This document shows positions 55,657-64,000 of a DNA stretch of 64,000 bases, in pieces; position 1 is the stretch's first letter, and each line of letters starts with the position of its first letter. The notes beneath the pieces are model-generated. The model saw only the letters and a program-made list of their open reading frames with translations, did no database searches and had not been told where the DNA came from. The translations under genes were made by a program, and so were the position numbers. The DNA lies in the NCBI RefSeq assembly GCF_901827205.1, contig NZ_LR594675.1:2108001-2172000 (forward strand), given 5' to 3'. This DNA is from Variovorax sp. PBS-H4. GTDB taxonomy: Bacteria; Pseudomonadota; Gammaproteobacteria; Burkholderiales; Burkholderiaceae_C.

Positions 55657-56049
55657 ATGCCCAAGACCGCCATCATTCCTCCCGGCACCAGCGTGCCGCT
55701 CGCACCCTACGTTCCGGGCACCCTGGCCGACGGCGTGCTCTACGTCTCGGGTACGCTGCCTCTCGACAAGGACAACAACGTCGTGCACGTGGGCGACGCG
55801 GCCGCGCAGGCGCACCACGTGCTGACCACCATCAAGGACGTCGTCGAAGCCGCCGGCGGCACCATGAACGACGTGACCTTCAACCAGATCATGATCAAGG
55901 ACTGGGCCGACTACGCGAAGATCAACGCGGTGTATGCCGAATACTTCCCCGGCACCAAGCCCGCGCGCTTCTGCATCCAGTGCGGCCTCGTGAAGCCCGA
56001 CGCGCTGATCGAGATCGCCTCCATCGCCCACGTCGGCAAGAAGGGCTGA
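55657..56049 (+). CDS. rutC: RutC, RidA-family aminoacrylate deaminase
   Basis: A 130-residue YjgF/RidA-family trimer subunit. It matches RutC in its opening (PKTAIIPPGTSVPLAPYVPG) and in YVSGTLPLDKDNNVVHVGDA; the conserved Arg lies in GTKPARFCIQ and the Glu in LIEIASIAHV. It acts on 3-aminoacrylate in the pathway. GAGGA lies upstream of its ATG. Confidence 0.94.
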   Translation: MPKTAIIPPGTSVPLAPYVPGTLADGVLYVSGTLPLDKDNNVVHVGDAAAQAHHVLTTIKDVVEAAGGTMNDVTFNQIMIKDWADYAKINAVYAEYFPGTKPARFCIQCGLVKPDALIEIASIAHVGKKG

Positions 56050-56054
56050 ACCGC

Positions 56055-56849
56055 ATGGGCACGACGCTGCATTACCAGGTCCACGGGCCGTCCGACGCGG
56101 CATCGACGGTGTTGCTGTCGTCGGGCCTGGGCGGCTCGGCCGGGTTCTGGCAGCCGCAGCTCTGCGCGCTGATCGCGGCGGGGCATCGCGTGGTGGTCTA
56201 CGACCAGCGCGGCACCGGGCGCAGCCCCGCTGACCTGCCGGCGCCGTATGCCGTTGCCGACATGGCGCGCGACGTGATCGAGGTGATGGACGCGACGCGC
56301 ACCACGCGCTGCCACTTCGCGGGCCATGCGCTCGGCGGCCTGGTGGGCCTGCAGCTCGCGCTGGACGAACCTTCGCGCATCGCGCAGCTGGTGCTCATCA
56401 ACGCGTGGTCGAAGCCCAACCCGCATTCCGCGCGCTGCTTCGATGCCCGGCTCGCCTTGCTGGGCGCGATCGGCGCGCGAGCGTACGTCGAGGCGCAGCC
56501 GATCTTTCTCTACCCCGCGGCATGGGCCGCCGCGCATGCGGAGCACGTGCAGGACGAGGTCGACCACGCGTTCGCGCACTTCCCCGGCGAGGCCAACATG
56601 CGCGCGCGTATCGCCGCGTTGCGTGCCTTCGACGTGGATGCGCGCCTGGGCGACATCAACGTGCCCGTGCTGGTCAGCGCCGCCAAGGACGACGTGCTCG
56701 TGCCCTGGACCTGCTCGCAGCGCATGGGCGACGCCCTGCCCAACGCCACGCTGAAGCTCATGGGCCAGGGCGGCCACGCCCACTGCGTGACCGAGGCCGA
56801 CGCCTTCAACAGCACCTTGCTCGACTTTCTTTCCCGCCCATCCGCATGA
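56055..56849 (+). CDS. rutD: RutD, alpha/beta-hydrolase-fold aminoacrylate hydrolase
   Basis: A 264-residue alpha/beta-fold protein that helps convert aminoacrylate to malonic semialdehyde. SSGLGGSAGFWQPQL and YDQRGTGRSP are family signatures. The nucleophile elbow is GHALGG, with Ala in place of Ser. As far as I recall E. coli RutD also has GHALG, so this is a family property and not a broken gene. GGHAHCVT carries the late His. ATG at 56055 is five bases after rutC; the stop overlaps rutE. Confidence 0.92.
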   Translation: MGTTLHYQVHGPSDAASTVLLSSGLGGSAGFWQPQLCALIAAGHRVVVYDQRGTGRSPADLPAPYAVADMARDVIEVMDATRTTRCHFAGHALGGLVGLQLALDEPSRIAQLVLINAWSKPNPHSARCFDARLALLGAIGARAYVEAQPIFLYPAAWAAAHAEHVQDEVDHAFAHFPGEANMRARIAALRAFDVDARLGDINVPVLVSAAKDDVLVPWTCSQRMGDALPNATLKLMGQGGHAHCVTEADAFNSTLLDFLSRPSA

Positions 56850-57448
56850 CCACTTCTTCTTCTTCCACCCTCGACGACACGGCCCTCGCGCTGCTGTTCA
56901 CCGCCGCCCGCAGCCACAACGGCTGGACCGACGAGCCCGTGACCGACGCGCAGCTGCGGCACATCTACGCGCTCACGAGCCTTGGCCCCACCTCGGCCAA
57001 TTGCTCGCCCGCGCGCTTCGTGTTCGTGTGCAAGCCCGAGGGCAAGCAGAAGCTCGCGCCCGCGCTGTCGAAGGGCAACCTCGACAAGACGATGAGCGCG
57101 CCCGTCACCGTCATCGCCGCTTGGGACCGCAAGTTCTACGACAAGCTGCCCACGCTGTTCCCGCACGCGGACGCGCGCAGCTGGTTCACCGGCAGTCCCG
57201 AGGGCGCGCGCGAAACCGCCTTTCGCAACGCGAGCCTGCAGGCAGGCTATTTGCTGCTGGCCGCGCGTGCCGTGGGCCTCGATGCGGGACCGATGTCGGG
57301 CTTCGACAAGGCGAAGGTCGAGACCGCGTTCTTCCAAGGCACCGACTGGAGCGTCAACTTCCTCATCAACCTCGGCCACGGCGATGCATCGAAGGTGTTC
57401 GGGCGCCTGCCGCGCCTGCCCTTCGACGAAGCCTGCGTGCTGGCGTGA
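56846..57448 (+). CDS. rutE: Malonic semialdehyde reductase RutE
   Basis: A 200-residue nitroreductase-fold flavoprotein that reduces malonic semialdehyde to 3-hydroxypropionate. FTAARSHNGWTDEPVTDAQL and SLGPTSANCSPARFVFV are characteristic of RutE/YdfG-replacing nitroreductases, and LINLGHGD lies near the end. ATGA overlap with rutD couples translation. The normal length is about 196 residues. Confidence 0.93.
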   Translation: MTTSSSSTLDDTALALLFTAARSHNGWTDEPVTDAQLRHIYALTSLGPTSANCSPARFVFVCKPEGKQKLAPALSKGNLDKTMSAPVTVIAAWDRKFYDKLPTLFPHADARSWFTGSPEGARETAFRNASLQAGYLLLAARAVGLDAGPMSGFDKAKVETAFFQGTDWSVNFLINLGHGDASKVFGRLPRLPFDEACVLA

Positions 57449-57462
57449 ACCGGGCGCGCAAC

Positions 57463-57954
57463 ATGCCGGACCCGAAGGCCGATTACCGCAATGCGATGGC
57501 GCGGCTGGGCGCTGCCGTCAACATCATCACCACCGACGGGCCTGCGGGCCGCGCGGGCTTCACGGCGTCGGCCGTGTGCAGTGTGACCGACGACCCGCCG
57601 ACCCTGCTCGTGTGCCTCAACCGCTCGGCGTCGGTGTATGCGGCGTTCAAGTGCAACGAGGTGCTGTGCGTGAACGTGCTGGCGCCGGGGCACCAGTCGC
57701 TGTCCGCGCTGTTCGGCGGCAAGACGCCGATGGACGAGCGATTTGCCGCGGCGCGATGGAGAGAGAAGACCACGGGCTCGCCGGTGCTCGACGATGCGGC
57801 CGTGTCCTTCGATTGCCGCGTGGTGCATGCGACCAGCGCGGGTACGCACGACGTCCTGTTCTGCGAGGCGGTCTCGATCTCGATCGGCGGTGCGGCCCAG
57901 GGGCTGATCTACTTCGACCGCCGCTATCACGAGATTGCGGCGCCGGCGCTCTAA
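57463..57954 (+). CDS. rutF: Flavin reductase RutF
   Basis: A 163-residue NADH:FMN reductase that supplies RutA with reduced flavin. LGAAVNIITTDGPAGRAGFT and ASAVCSVTDDPPTLLVCLNR are the conserved flavin-binding sequences; GTHDVLFCEAV follows. ATG at 57463 gives an N-terminus of usual length. A GTG at 57445 would overlap the rutE stop (GTGA) and add six residues. It is the last gene of rutABCDEF; its stop interlocks with that of rutR. No rutG permease follows, unlike E. coli. Confidence 0.93.
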   Translation: MPDPKADYRNAMARLGAAVNIITTDGPAGRAGFTASAVCSVTDDPPTLLVCLNRSASVYAAFKCNEVLCVNVLAPGHQSLSALFGGKTPMDERFAAARWREKTTGSPVLDDAAVSFDCRVVHATSAGTHDVLFCEAVSISIGGAAQGLIYFDRRYHEIAAPAL

Positions 57955-58670
57955 GGATTGCCTACCGGCGTGATGCCGTCGAGCACGATGCGCTGCACGT
58001 TCTGCACCGTCTGCTCGAAGAACGCGTCGTCGTCGAGCGTGTGCCCCGTCAGCGCCTGCACCTGCACGCCGAAGTCGGCGTAGTGCTGCGTGATGGCCCA
58101 CAGCGCGAAGATCAGATGGTGCGGATCGACCGGTGCGAGCTTGCCCGCCTTCACCCACGCGCGGATCACTTCCGACTTGCGCTCCACCAGCGTGCGCAAC
58201 TCGCGGTCGAGCTCGTCGCGCAGCAGCGGCGCGCCCTGGATCATTTCAAGACAGAACAGGCGCGACGCATCGGGCCGGTCGCGTGACACCACGAGCTTGC
58301 GGCGGATGTAGTCGCCGATGGCCTCGGCCGGGTCCTGCTCTTCGCTGAAGCCGCGAAGCGGTTCGAGCCACAGCGCGAGCAGGTCGCGCAGCACGTTGAC
58401 GTAGAGATCTTCCTTGCTCGCGAAGTAATAGAGCAGGTTGCTCTTGGACACATCGGCGCGCGCGGCCACTTGGTCGATGGAGGTGCCGTGCAATCCGAAG
58501 CGCGAGAACAGGCCGAGCGCCGCGCCCAGGATGGCGCTTCGCTTGTCCTCGATCTGGCGCAGGCGGCGCTTCACCGACGCGGCGCTGCGCACGGCCGGCT
58601 TCGCGCGCTTGAGCGCCGGCGGCGGGGTGTGGGTGGTGCTGGCTGCGGCCAGCGCCTTGGTCTTCGGCAT
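57951..58670 (-). CDS. rutR: TetR-family pyrimidine regulator RutR
   Basis: A 239-residue TetR/AcrR repressor with a ~35-residue basic N-terminal extension, HTH (ILGAALGLFSRFGLHGTSID, then ADVSKSNLLYYFASKEDLYV) and a C-terminal ligand-binding domain of the YcdC/RutR type. RutR senses uracil and thymine. ATG at 58670 has GAGGAA close upstream. Operator-like sequences resembling its consensus occur before both the rutA operon and the oxygenase-transporter operon, which points to local control of the whole locus. Confidence 0.9.
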   Translation of the reverse strand: MPKTKALAAASTTHTPPPALKRAKPAVRSAASVKRRLRQIEDKRSAILGAALGLFSRFGLHGTSIDQVAARADVSKSNLLYYFASKEDLYVNVLRDLLALWLEPLRGFSEEQDPAEAIGDYIRRKLVVSRDRPDASRLFCLEMIQGAPLLRDELDRELRTLVERKSEVIRAWVKAGKLAPVDPHHLIFALWAITQHYADFGVQVQALTGHTLDDDAFFEQTVQNVQRIVLDGITPVGNP

Positions 58671-58805
58671 CGTTCCTCGCTCTCTATCTATCGTCAATCG
58701 CATTCCTCTTGCGCGCACCACTGTAGAGCCAGCGTGCGTCGCCTTGCACCACGGACCTCCTTGCAAGTGCCCTGCCACGCACCATGCTGACGCGACAACT
58801 GGAAT

Positions 58806-58821
58806 TTGTCCATTTGGTCCA
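58806..58821. promoter_or_regulatory. RutR-like operator upstream of the oxygenase-transporter operon
   Basis: TTGTCCATTTGGTCCA matches TTGACCA-NN-TGGTCAA at all but two positions and shares the CCATTTGGTC core with the rutA site. It directly abuts the -24 element of a sigma-54 promoter and lies 136 bases upstream of rutR on the other strand, so it may serve both. Confidence 0.7.
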
Positions 58822-58823
58822 AC

Positions 58824-58839
58824 TGGCACAGACGTTGCA
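58824..58839 (+). promoter_or_regulatory. Sigma-54 promoter of the oxygenase-transporter operon
   Basis: TGGCACAGACGTTGCA contains GG (58825-58826) and GC (58837-58838) ten bases apart and matches the consensus TTGCA at -12. Transcription would start near 58850, giving a leader of about 70 bases before ATG 58922. Confidence 0.8.
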
Positions 58840-58921
58840 TGGCGAGAGTCATGCCACCTTGCACGACGACGCCACGGACCGCCCGTTCGCTCGTCATGGA
58901 CTATTCCACCTCATCCGCCCG

Positions 58922-59902
58922 ATGCTGACCTCCATTCCCCTGATCGATCTCGCCGGCAACCTCGACCCCACGCAACCCGTGGCAAGGGATGCCGCCGCGC
59001 GCCTGCACGACGCACTGAGCACCATCGGCTTCGCCTACATCGGAGGCCATACGGTGCGGCGCAGCACACGCGATGCGGCCTTTGCGGCCTCGCGCGACTT
59101 TCATGCGTCGCCCCTGGAGCGCAAGCAGTCGCTGGCCATCAACGCCGCGCACCGCGGCTACATGGGCATGGCCACGTCCACCATCGTCACGTCCTCGGTG
59201 GCCAAGGTCACCAAGCCCAACATGAGCGAGTCGCTGATGCTCATGCACGAGCTGCCGCCCGACGATCCGGGCCTGCTCGCAGGGCTGCCGATGCAGGGTC
59301 CCAACCAATGGCCCGACTGGCTGCCGGGCTTCAGGAGCGCCATGACGCAGTACGTGAGCGAGGTCGACGCGCTGGGTCGCTACATCGTGCGCCTCATCGC
59401 GATGAGCCTGGGCCTGGAGGCCACGGCGCTCGACCATTACTTCGACCATCCCACCACGTTCCTGCGCGCATTGCACTACCCGCCGCAGCCGCCCGTCGAC
59501 GACGACCAGATGGGCTCGGCGCCGCACACCGACTACGGGATCATCACGCTGCTCGCGCAGGACGACAGCGGCGGCCTGCAGGTGCGCCCGCGCGGCGGCG
59601 ACTGGATCGAGGCGCCGCCCATTCCCGACACCTACGTGCTCAACGTGGGCGACATGCTCGCACGCTGGACCAACGACCGCTTCGTGTCGACACCGCACCG
59701 CGTCATCAACCGCTCGGGCGGCGACCGCTACTCGCTGCCCTATTTCCTCGACCCCAGCATGGACGCGCTCATCGAGTGCCTGCCGACCTGCACCGATGCG
59801 AAGCACCCGCCGCGCCACGAGCCCGTGACCTACGGCCAATACCTCATGGAGCGGCTCGACAAGAACTACGCGTACCGCAAGGCGCCGGCCACCACCGTCT
59901 GA
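58922..59902 (+). CDS. 2-oxoglutarate/Fe(II) oxygenase, isopenicillin-N-synthase-like
   Basis: A 326-residue oxygenase. The N-terminal DIOX_N region begins SIPLIDLAGNLDPTQPV. The iron ligands are His and Asp in PHTDYGIITLL (~201) and a distal His in STPHRVINR (~257), and the 2-oxoglutarate-binding Arg-x-Ser is in GDRYSLPYF (~269). Fungal thymine-7-hydroxylase belongs to this superfamily; because the gene shares RutR and sigma-54 control with rut, oxidation of thymine's methyl group or of another pyrimidine is a plausible role. This is inference. ATG at 58922 is chosen; the frame is open further upstream but overlaps the promoter. Confidence 0.85.
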   Translation: MLTSIPLIDLAGNLDPTQPVARDAAARLHDALSTIGFAYIGGHTVRRSTRDAAFAASRDFHASPLERKQSLAINAAHRGYMGMATSTIVTSSVAKVTKPNMSESLMLMHELPPDDPGLLAGLPMQGPNQWPDWLPGFRSAMTQYVSEVDALGRYIVRLIAMSLGLEATALDHYFDHPTTFLRALHYPPQPPVDDDQMGSAPHTDYGIITLLAQDDSGGLQVRPRGGDWIEAPPIPDTYVLNVGDMLARWTNDRFVSTPHRVINRSGGDRYSLPYFLDPSMDALIECLPTCTDAKHPPRHEPVTYGQYLMERLDKNYAYRKAPATTV

Positions 59903-59936
59903 TCCTTTCTCCCTTCTCTTTCAAGAACCCCACATC

Positions 59937-60976
59937 ATGCAATTCAATCGCCGCGACATCCTCCAGGCCATGGCCGCCGCAGCCGGCATGTCCGCCCTGG
60001 CCACGCCCGGCCTTTCGCTTGCCGCTCAGAACCTCGTCGTCAACACCTACGGCGGGCGCTGGGAAAAATTCTGGCGCTCGGACCTCATGCCGATGTTCCT
60101 GAAGTCGGCCGGCGTGGAGACCACGCTCGACGTGGGCCTCGGCAAGAACTTCGTCGCCAACCTGCGCGCCGCGGGCGTTGCCAAGCCGCCCTACAGCATC
60201 CTCATGGTGAACGAGAACATCGCGAGCCTGGTGCGCGCCGAGGGCTACTTCGAGCCCATCCCCGCGGCGAAGGTGCCCAACCTCGCGAGCGCCTACCCCA
60301 TCCTGCGCAATCCCGAGGACAACGGCGTGCGCGCCATCGTGTCGACCATCGGCATTGGCTACCGCAAGGACCTCGTGAAGACGCCGCCCAAGTCGTGGTC
60401 CGACCTGTGGAGCAACCCCGAGTTCAAGGGCAAGATCGGCCTCTACCAGATCGGCAATACCGCCGCGATGCTGTTCCTGCTGATGACCGCCAAACTCTAC
60501 GGCGGCTCGCAGGACGCCATCGACCGCGCTTTCGTCGAGATCAAGAAGCTGCTGCCCTTCACCCAGGCCGACTGGAGCGGGACGCTCTCGACCATGCTCA
60601 CGCGCGGGGACGTGACGGTGGCTGTCATCGACTTTCCCGAGATCGTGGCGCTGCAGAAAAAGGGCGTGCCCGTGGAGATGGTGGTGCCCACCGAAGGCGT
60701 GCTGGCGTTCGAGCAGTCGTTCAACGTGCTGAAGAACGCGCCGGCCAAGGAAGAGGCGTACAAGTACCTGGACTTCATCCTGCGCCCCGACGTCCAGGAG
60801 ATGATGGCCAAGGAGTTCTTCACCTCGCCCACCAACGTCAAGGCGAAGCTCTCGCCCGAACTGGCCAAGGACGTGCCCGTGAGCGGCGAGCGCATGAAGT
60901 CGATCTTCCAGTTCGATTGGACCCAGGTCAACCCGCAGGTGGCGGCGATCACCGACCGCTGGAACCGGGAGATGAA

Positions 60977-60980
<4 letters not shown>
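59937..60980 (+). CDS. PotD-type ABC substrate-binding protein with Tat-like signal
   Basis: A 347-residue periplasmic binding protein of the spermidine/putrescine (PotD) cluster. The N-terminus MQFNRRDILQAMAAAAGMSA contains a twin-arginine-like NRRDIL and a hydrophobic core ending near LSLAA, so Tat export is possible. NLVVNTYGGRWEKFW starts the mature domain and WSDLWSNPEFKGKIGLY is typical of the family. The ligand is unknown; the operon's RutR-like site argues for a pyrimidine or its nitrogenous derivative rather than a polyamine. Confidence 0.86.
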
Positions 60981-62076
<1,096 letters not shown>

Positions 62077-62080
<4 letters not shown>

Positions 62081-62988
62081 GCGCCGTGATGACCTCCGGC
62101 GCCGCGCCCGCAGCGGGCACGTGGCGCACCAAGGCGCGGCGACCGGGGCGCAGCGCGGTCTGGCTCATTGCGCCGGCGCTGGTGCTGATCGGCGTGTTCC
62201 TCGTGCTGCCGTATGTCAACATCATCGGCATGAGCCTGCGCCCCACGGCCGTGGGCGCGCCCTACGGCGCGGGCTTCACGCTCGCCAACTACGCCAACGC
62301 ATTGGGCGACGGCTACATCCTTGGCGTGCTCGCCGACACGATGCTGCTCGGTTTCACCACCGTGCCCATCTGCCTGCTGCTGGGCTACCCCGTCGCCTAC
62401 CATCTCGCGCGCACGCGCTCGCGCTGGGGCAGCCTGCTCTATGTGCTGGTGCTGTCGCCGCTGCTGGTGGGCGTCGTGGTGCGCAGCTTCGGCTGGCTGA
62501 TCCTGCTGTCGGGCAACGGCGTGGTCAACCGCGCGCTCATCGACATGGGGCTGCTGCAGACCGGTTTGCAGCTCATGAACAACCGTTTGGGCGTGACCAT
62601 CGCGCTCGTGCATGTGTTCCTGCCCTTCATGATCCTGCCGCTGGTCGGCGTGATCCAGAGCATCGACCCGTCGCTGGAGCAGGCCGCGCGCTCGCTCGGC
62701 GCGTCGCGGCTCAAGGTGTTCTGGCGGCTGATCCTGCCGATGTCTTGGCCCGGCATCCAGGCCGGCACCATCCTCGTGTTCGTGCTCACGCTGAGCGCCT
62801 ACGTCACGCCCGTGATGCTGGGCGGCGCGCAGGTCAAGACCATGTCGGTATTGGTGGTGCAGAACCTCATCGACAACTTCCAGTGGCCGGCCGGCGCAGC
62901 GCAGGCGCTGGTGCTGTCGGCCTGCGGCATGCTGGCCGTGGGCATCTATGCGCGGCTCTCGGGCCGCTTCATGAAAGGCCTGCAATGA
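62077..62988 (+). CDS. ABC transporter permease (PotB-type)
   Basis: A 303-residue inner-membrane permease with about six helices and the coupling loop EQAARSLGASRLKVFWRLIL near residues 205-225. An Ala/Arg-rich cytoplasmic start precedes the first helix (LIAPALVLIGVFLVLPYV). ATGA overlaps occur at both ends. It pairs with the following permease. Confidence 0.92.
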
Positions 62989-63806
62989 GCAAGAACAAGC
63001 GCAAGGCCGTGGGCACGCGCGTGGCCGACGGGCTGGGGCTGGCCTATGTCGGCGCGGTCTATGTGTTCCTGGTGCTGCCCATCGCTGTCATCGTGATGAT
63101 GTCGCTCAACGCGGGCGAGTTCCTGACCTTTCCGCCGCAGGGGATCTCGCTGCGCTGGTTCGGTGCGCTGTTCGCCAACGAGGCCTTCATGCGGGCCATC
63201 GGCACCTCGCTGAAGGTGGCGGCCATCGCGACGGTGTGCTCGACCCTCATCGGCGTGGCCGGTGCGCTCTACGTGGTGCGCCATGCCACGCGGCTGCGCG
63301 AATGGCTGCGCATGATGTTGATGCTGCCGCTCATGCTGCCCGAGATCCTCACGGCCATTGCGCTGCTGTTCTTCCTGTATGCGAGCGGCATCGGCACGCG
63401 CACGATGTTCGGCCTGCTCGTGGGCCATGTGCTGGTGACGCTGCCCTATGTGTTCACCAACGTGGCGTCGTCGCTCTACAACCAGGACGCCTCGCTGGAG
63501 CAGGCCGCGCGCAGCCTCGGCGCGTCGCCGTGGCGCGCCTTCGTGCGCGTGACGCTGCCGCTTATCAAGCCGGGCATCATCACGGGTGCGCTGTTCGCCT
63601 TCGTCATTTCGTTCGACCTGTTCAACATGTCGCTGCTGCTCAAGGGCATCGGCATGACGACGCTGCCGCTGCAGCTGTTCGACTACCTGCGCTGGGATTT
63701 CGACCCGACGGCCGCTGCGGTGTCGACGCTGAGCATCGTGCTGACGCTGATAGCCGTGGTGTGGGTAGACCGCACCGTGGGCTTGCGCACGTTGCGCTTC
63801 GGTTGA
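62985..63806 (+). CDS. ABC transporter permease (PotC-type)
   Basis: A 273-residue permease with the coupling loop EQAARSLGASPWRAFVRVTL. The first helix is YVGAVYVFLVLPIAVIVMMS, followed by the periplasmic segment FPPQGISLRWFGALF typical of PotC. It is the last gene of the five-gene operon starting at 58922. The stop is 52 bases from the convergent transporter gene at the window edge. Confidence 0.92.
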   Translation: MSKNKRKAVGTRVADGLGLAYVGAVYVFLVLPIAVIVMMSLNAGEFLTFPPQGISLRWFGALFANEAFMRAIGTSLKVAAIATVCSTLIGVAGALYVVRHATRLREWLRMMLMLPLMLPEILTAIALLFFLYASGIGTRTMFGLLVGHVLVTLPYVFTNVASSLYNQDASLEQAARSLGASPWRAFVRVTLPLIKPGIITGALFAFVISFDLFNMSLLLKGIGMTTLPLQLFDYLRWDFDPTAAAVSTLSIVLTLIAVVWVDRTVGLRTLRFG

Positions 63807-63824
63807 GCGGCAACGCAGCGAGGA

Positions 63825-63848
63825 GGGTGCCGCGCCCCCGGGGCACCC
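63825..63848. terminator. Hairpin between convergent genes
   Basis: GGGTGCC (63825-63831) pairs with GGCACCC (63842-63848) over a ten-base GC-rich loop. No T tract is present, so this is at most a weak bidirectional terminator between the ABC operon and the opposing gene. Confidence 0.35.
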
Positions 63849-63858
63849 GGATTCGCTT

Positions 63859-64000
63859 CTAGCGCGGCCCTTCAGCCTCCTCGTTGGACGAGGCGAACAG
63901 GTCCCACGCCGCCATGAAGAGCGCCGCGACCACCGGACCGATCACGAAGCCGTTCACCCCGAACAGCGCCATGCCGCCCACCGTCGACATCAGCACGATG
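63859..64000 (-). CDS. AI-2E-family transporter, C-terminal fragment at window edge
   Basis: Only the last 46 residues are in the window, ending in a TAG stop. LMSTVGGMALFGVNGFVIGP followed by VVAALFMAAWDLF is the conserved last helix of the AI-2E (YdiK/PerM) transporter family, with a short acidic tail. The rest of the gene lies beyond base 64000. Members include sodium/proton antiporters as well as the AI-2 exporter, so no substrate can be assigned. Confidence 0.75.
   Translation of the reverse strand, partial: IVLMSTVGGMALFGVNGFVIGPVVAALFMAAWDLFASSNEEAEGPR

Noticed and set aside
56055..56849. RutD as an inactivated hydrolase because the nucleophile Ser is Ala (GHALGG)
   Set aside because: The same GHALG sequence occurs in E. 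coli RutD as I recall it, so it is a family feature.
63825..63848. Strong intrinsic terminator at the end of the ABC operon
   Set aside because: The hairpin is real but has no T tract, so I list it only as weak.

Overview
The window reads as a chromosomal segment of a high-GC betaproteobacterium, probably Burkholderiales/Comamonadaceae of the Variovorax type. This is an inference from gene content, codon use, base composition (a 60-base line I counted in one housekeeping gene is 70 % G+C) and densely packed operons with 1-4 base start/stop overlaps. I found no rRNA, tRNA or CRISPR array and no intact mobile element. No gene-free stretch exceeds 300 bases.

Layout. (1) 1-6092: a partial ferritin-like protein, then a complete branched-chain amino-acid type ABC transporter (livHMGF) translationally coupled to two alpha/beta hydrolases. 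A LysR gene (whose best start is an ATC codon) and a divergent etfB-etfA pair follow on the minus strand. (2) 8952-10611: a thioredoxin-reductase homologue and a small alpha/beta hydrolase. (3) 10787-23576: purine salvage and catabolism, namely xanthine dehydrogenase xdhAB, a LysR regulator, an AzgA/NCS2 purine permease, a BMP-type nucleoside ABC transporter (ATPase, two permeases, lipoprotein) with a strong terminator, and adenine deaminase. (4) 24286-30208: a c-di-GMP module, with a CACHE-PAS-GGDEF cyclase, a GspE/PilB-type ATPase carrying a c-di-GMP-binding (MshEN) N-terminus, and a convergent EAL phosphodiesterase. (5) 30391-36445: an orphan second BMP binding protein behind a leader hairpin, a two-gene surface-glycan operon, guanine deaminase, dCTP deaminase and a zinc metallopeptidase. 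(6) 36546-41543: rhlE, apaH, a CNNM/CBS membrane protein, a nuclease and a lipoprotein.

(7) 41615-44233: a single AT-rich gene for an 872-residue membrane protein with tandem ~34-residue repeats, apparently acquired horizontally. (8) 44376-50097: glyoxylate to glycerate genes (gcl, hyi, glxR-like), a divergent LysR gene with a palindromic operator, and a JmjC/cupin oxygenase coupled to it. (9) 50148-53456: a copper-radical (galactose/glyoxal oxidase-type) lipoprotein with Pro-Ala linkers encoded by long hexanucleotide repeats.

(10) 53747-63806: the Rut pyrimidine-degradation locus rutABCDEF with rutR, plus a second operon encoding a 2-oxoglutarate/Fe(II) oxygenase and a PotABCD-type ABC transporter. 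Both operons carry a RutR-like operator and a near-consensus sigma-54 promoter, and no rutG permease is present. I consider this the most promising undescribed system here: an enlarged RutR regulon in which the oxygenase may convert thymine or a related pyrimidine into something the Rut enzymes can open. The window ends inside an AI-2E-family transporter.

The modules fit together as nitrogen scavenging: purines enter through NCS2 and BMP transporters, are deaminated (adenine deaminase, GuaD) and oxidised (XdhAB). The glyoxylate formed later in purine-ureide breakdown can be used by Gcl/Hyi/GlxR, and pyrimidines are opened by Rut.
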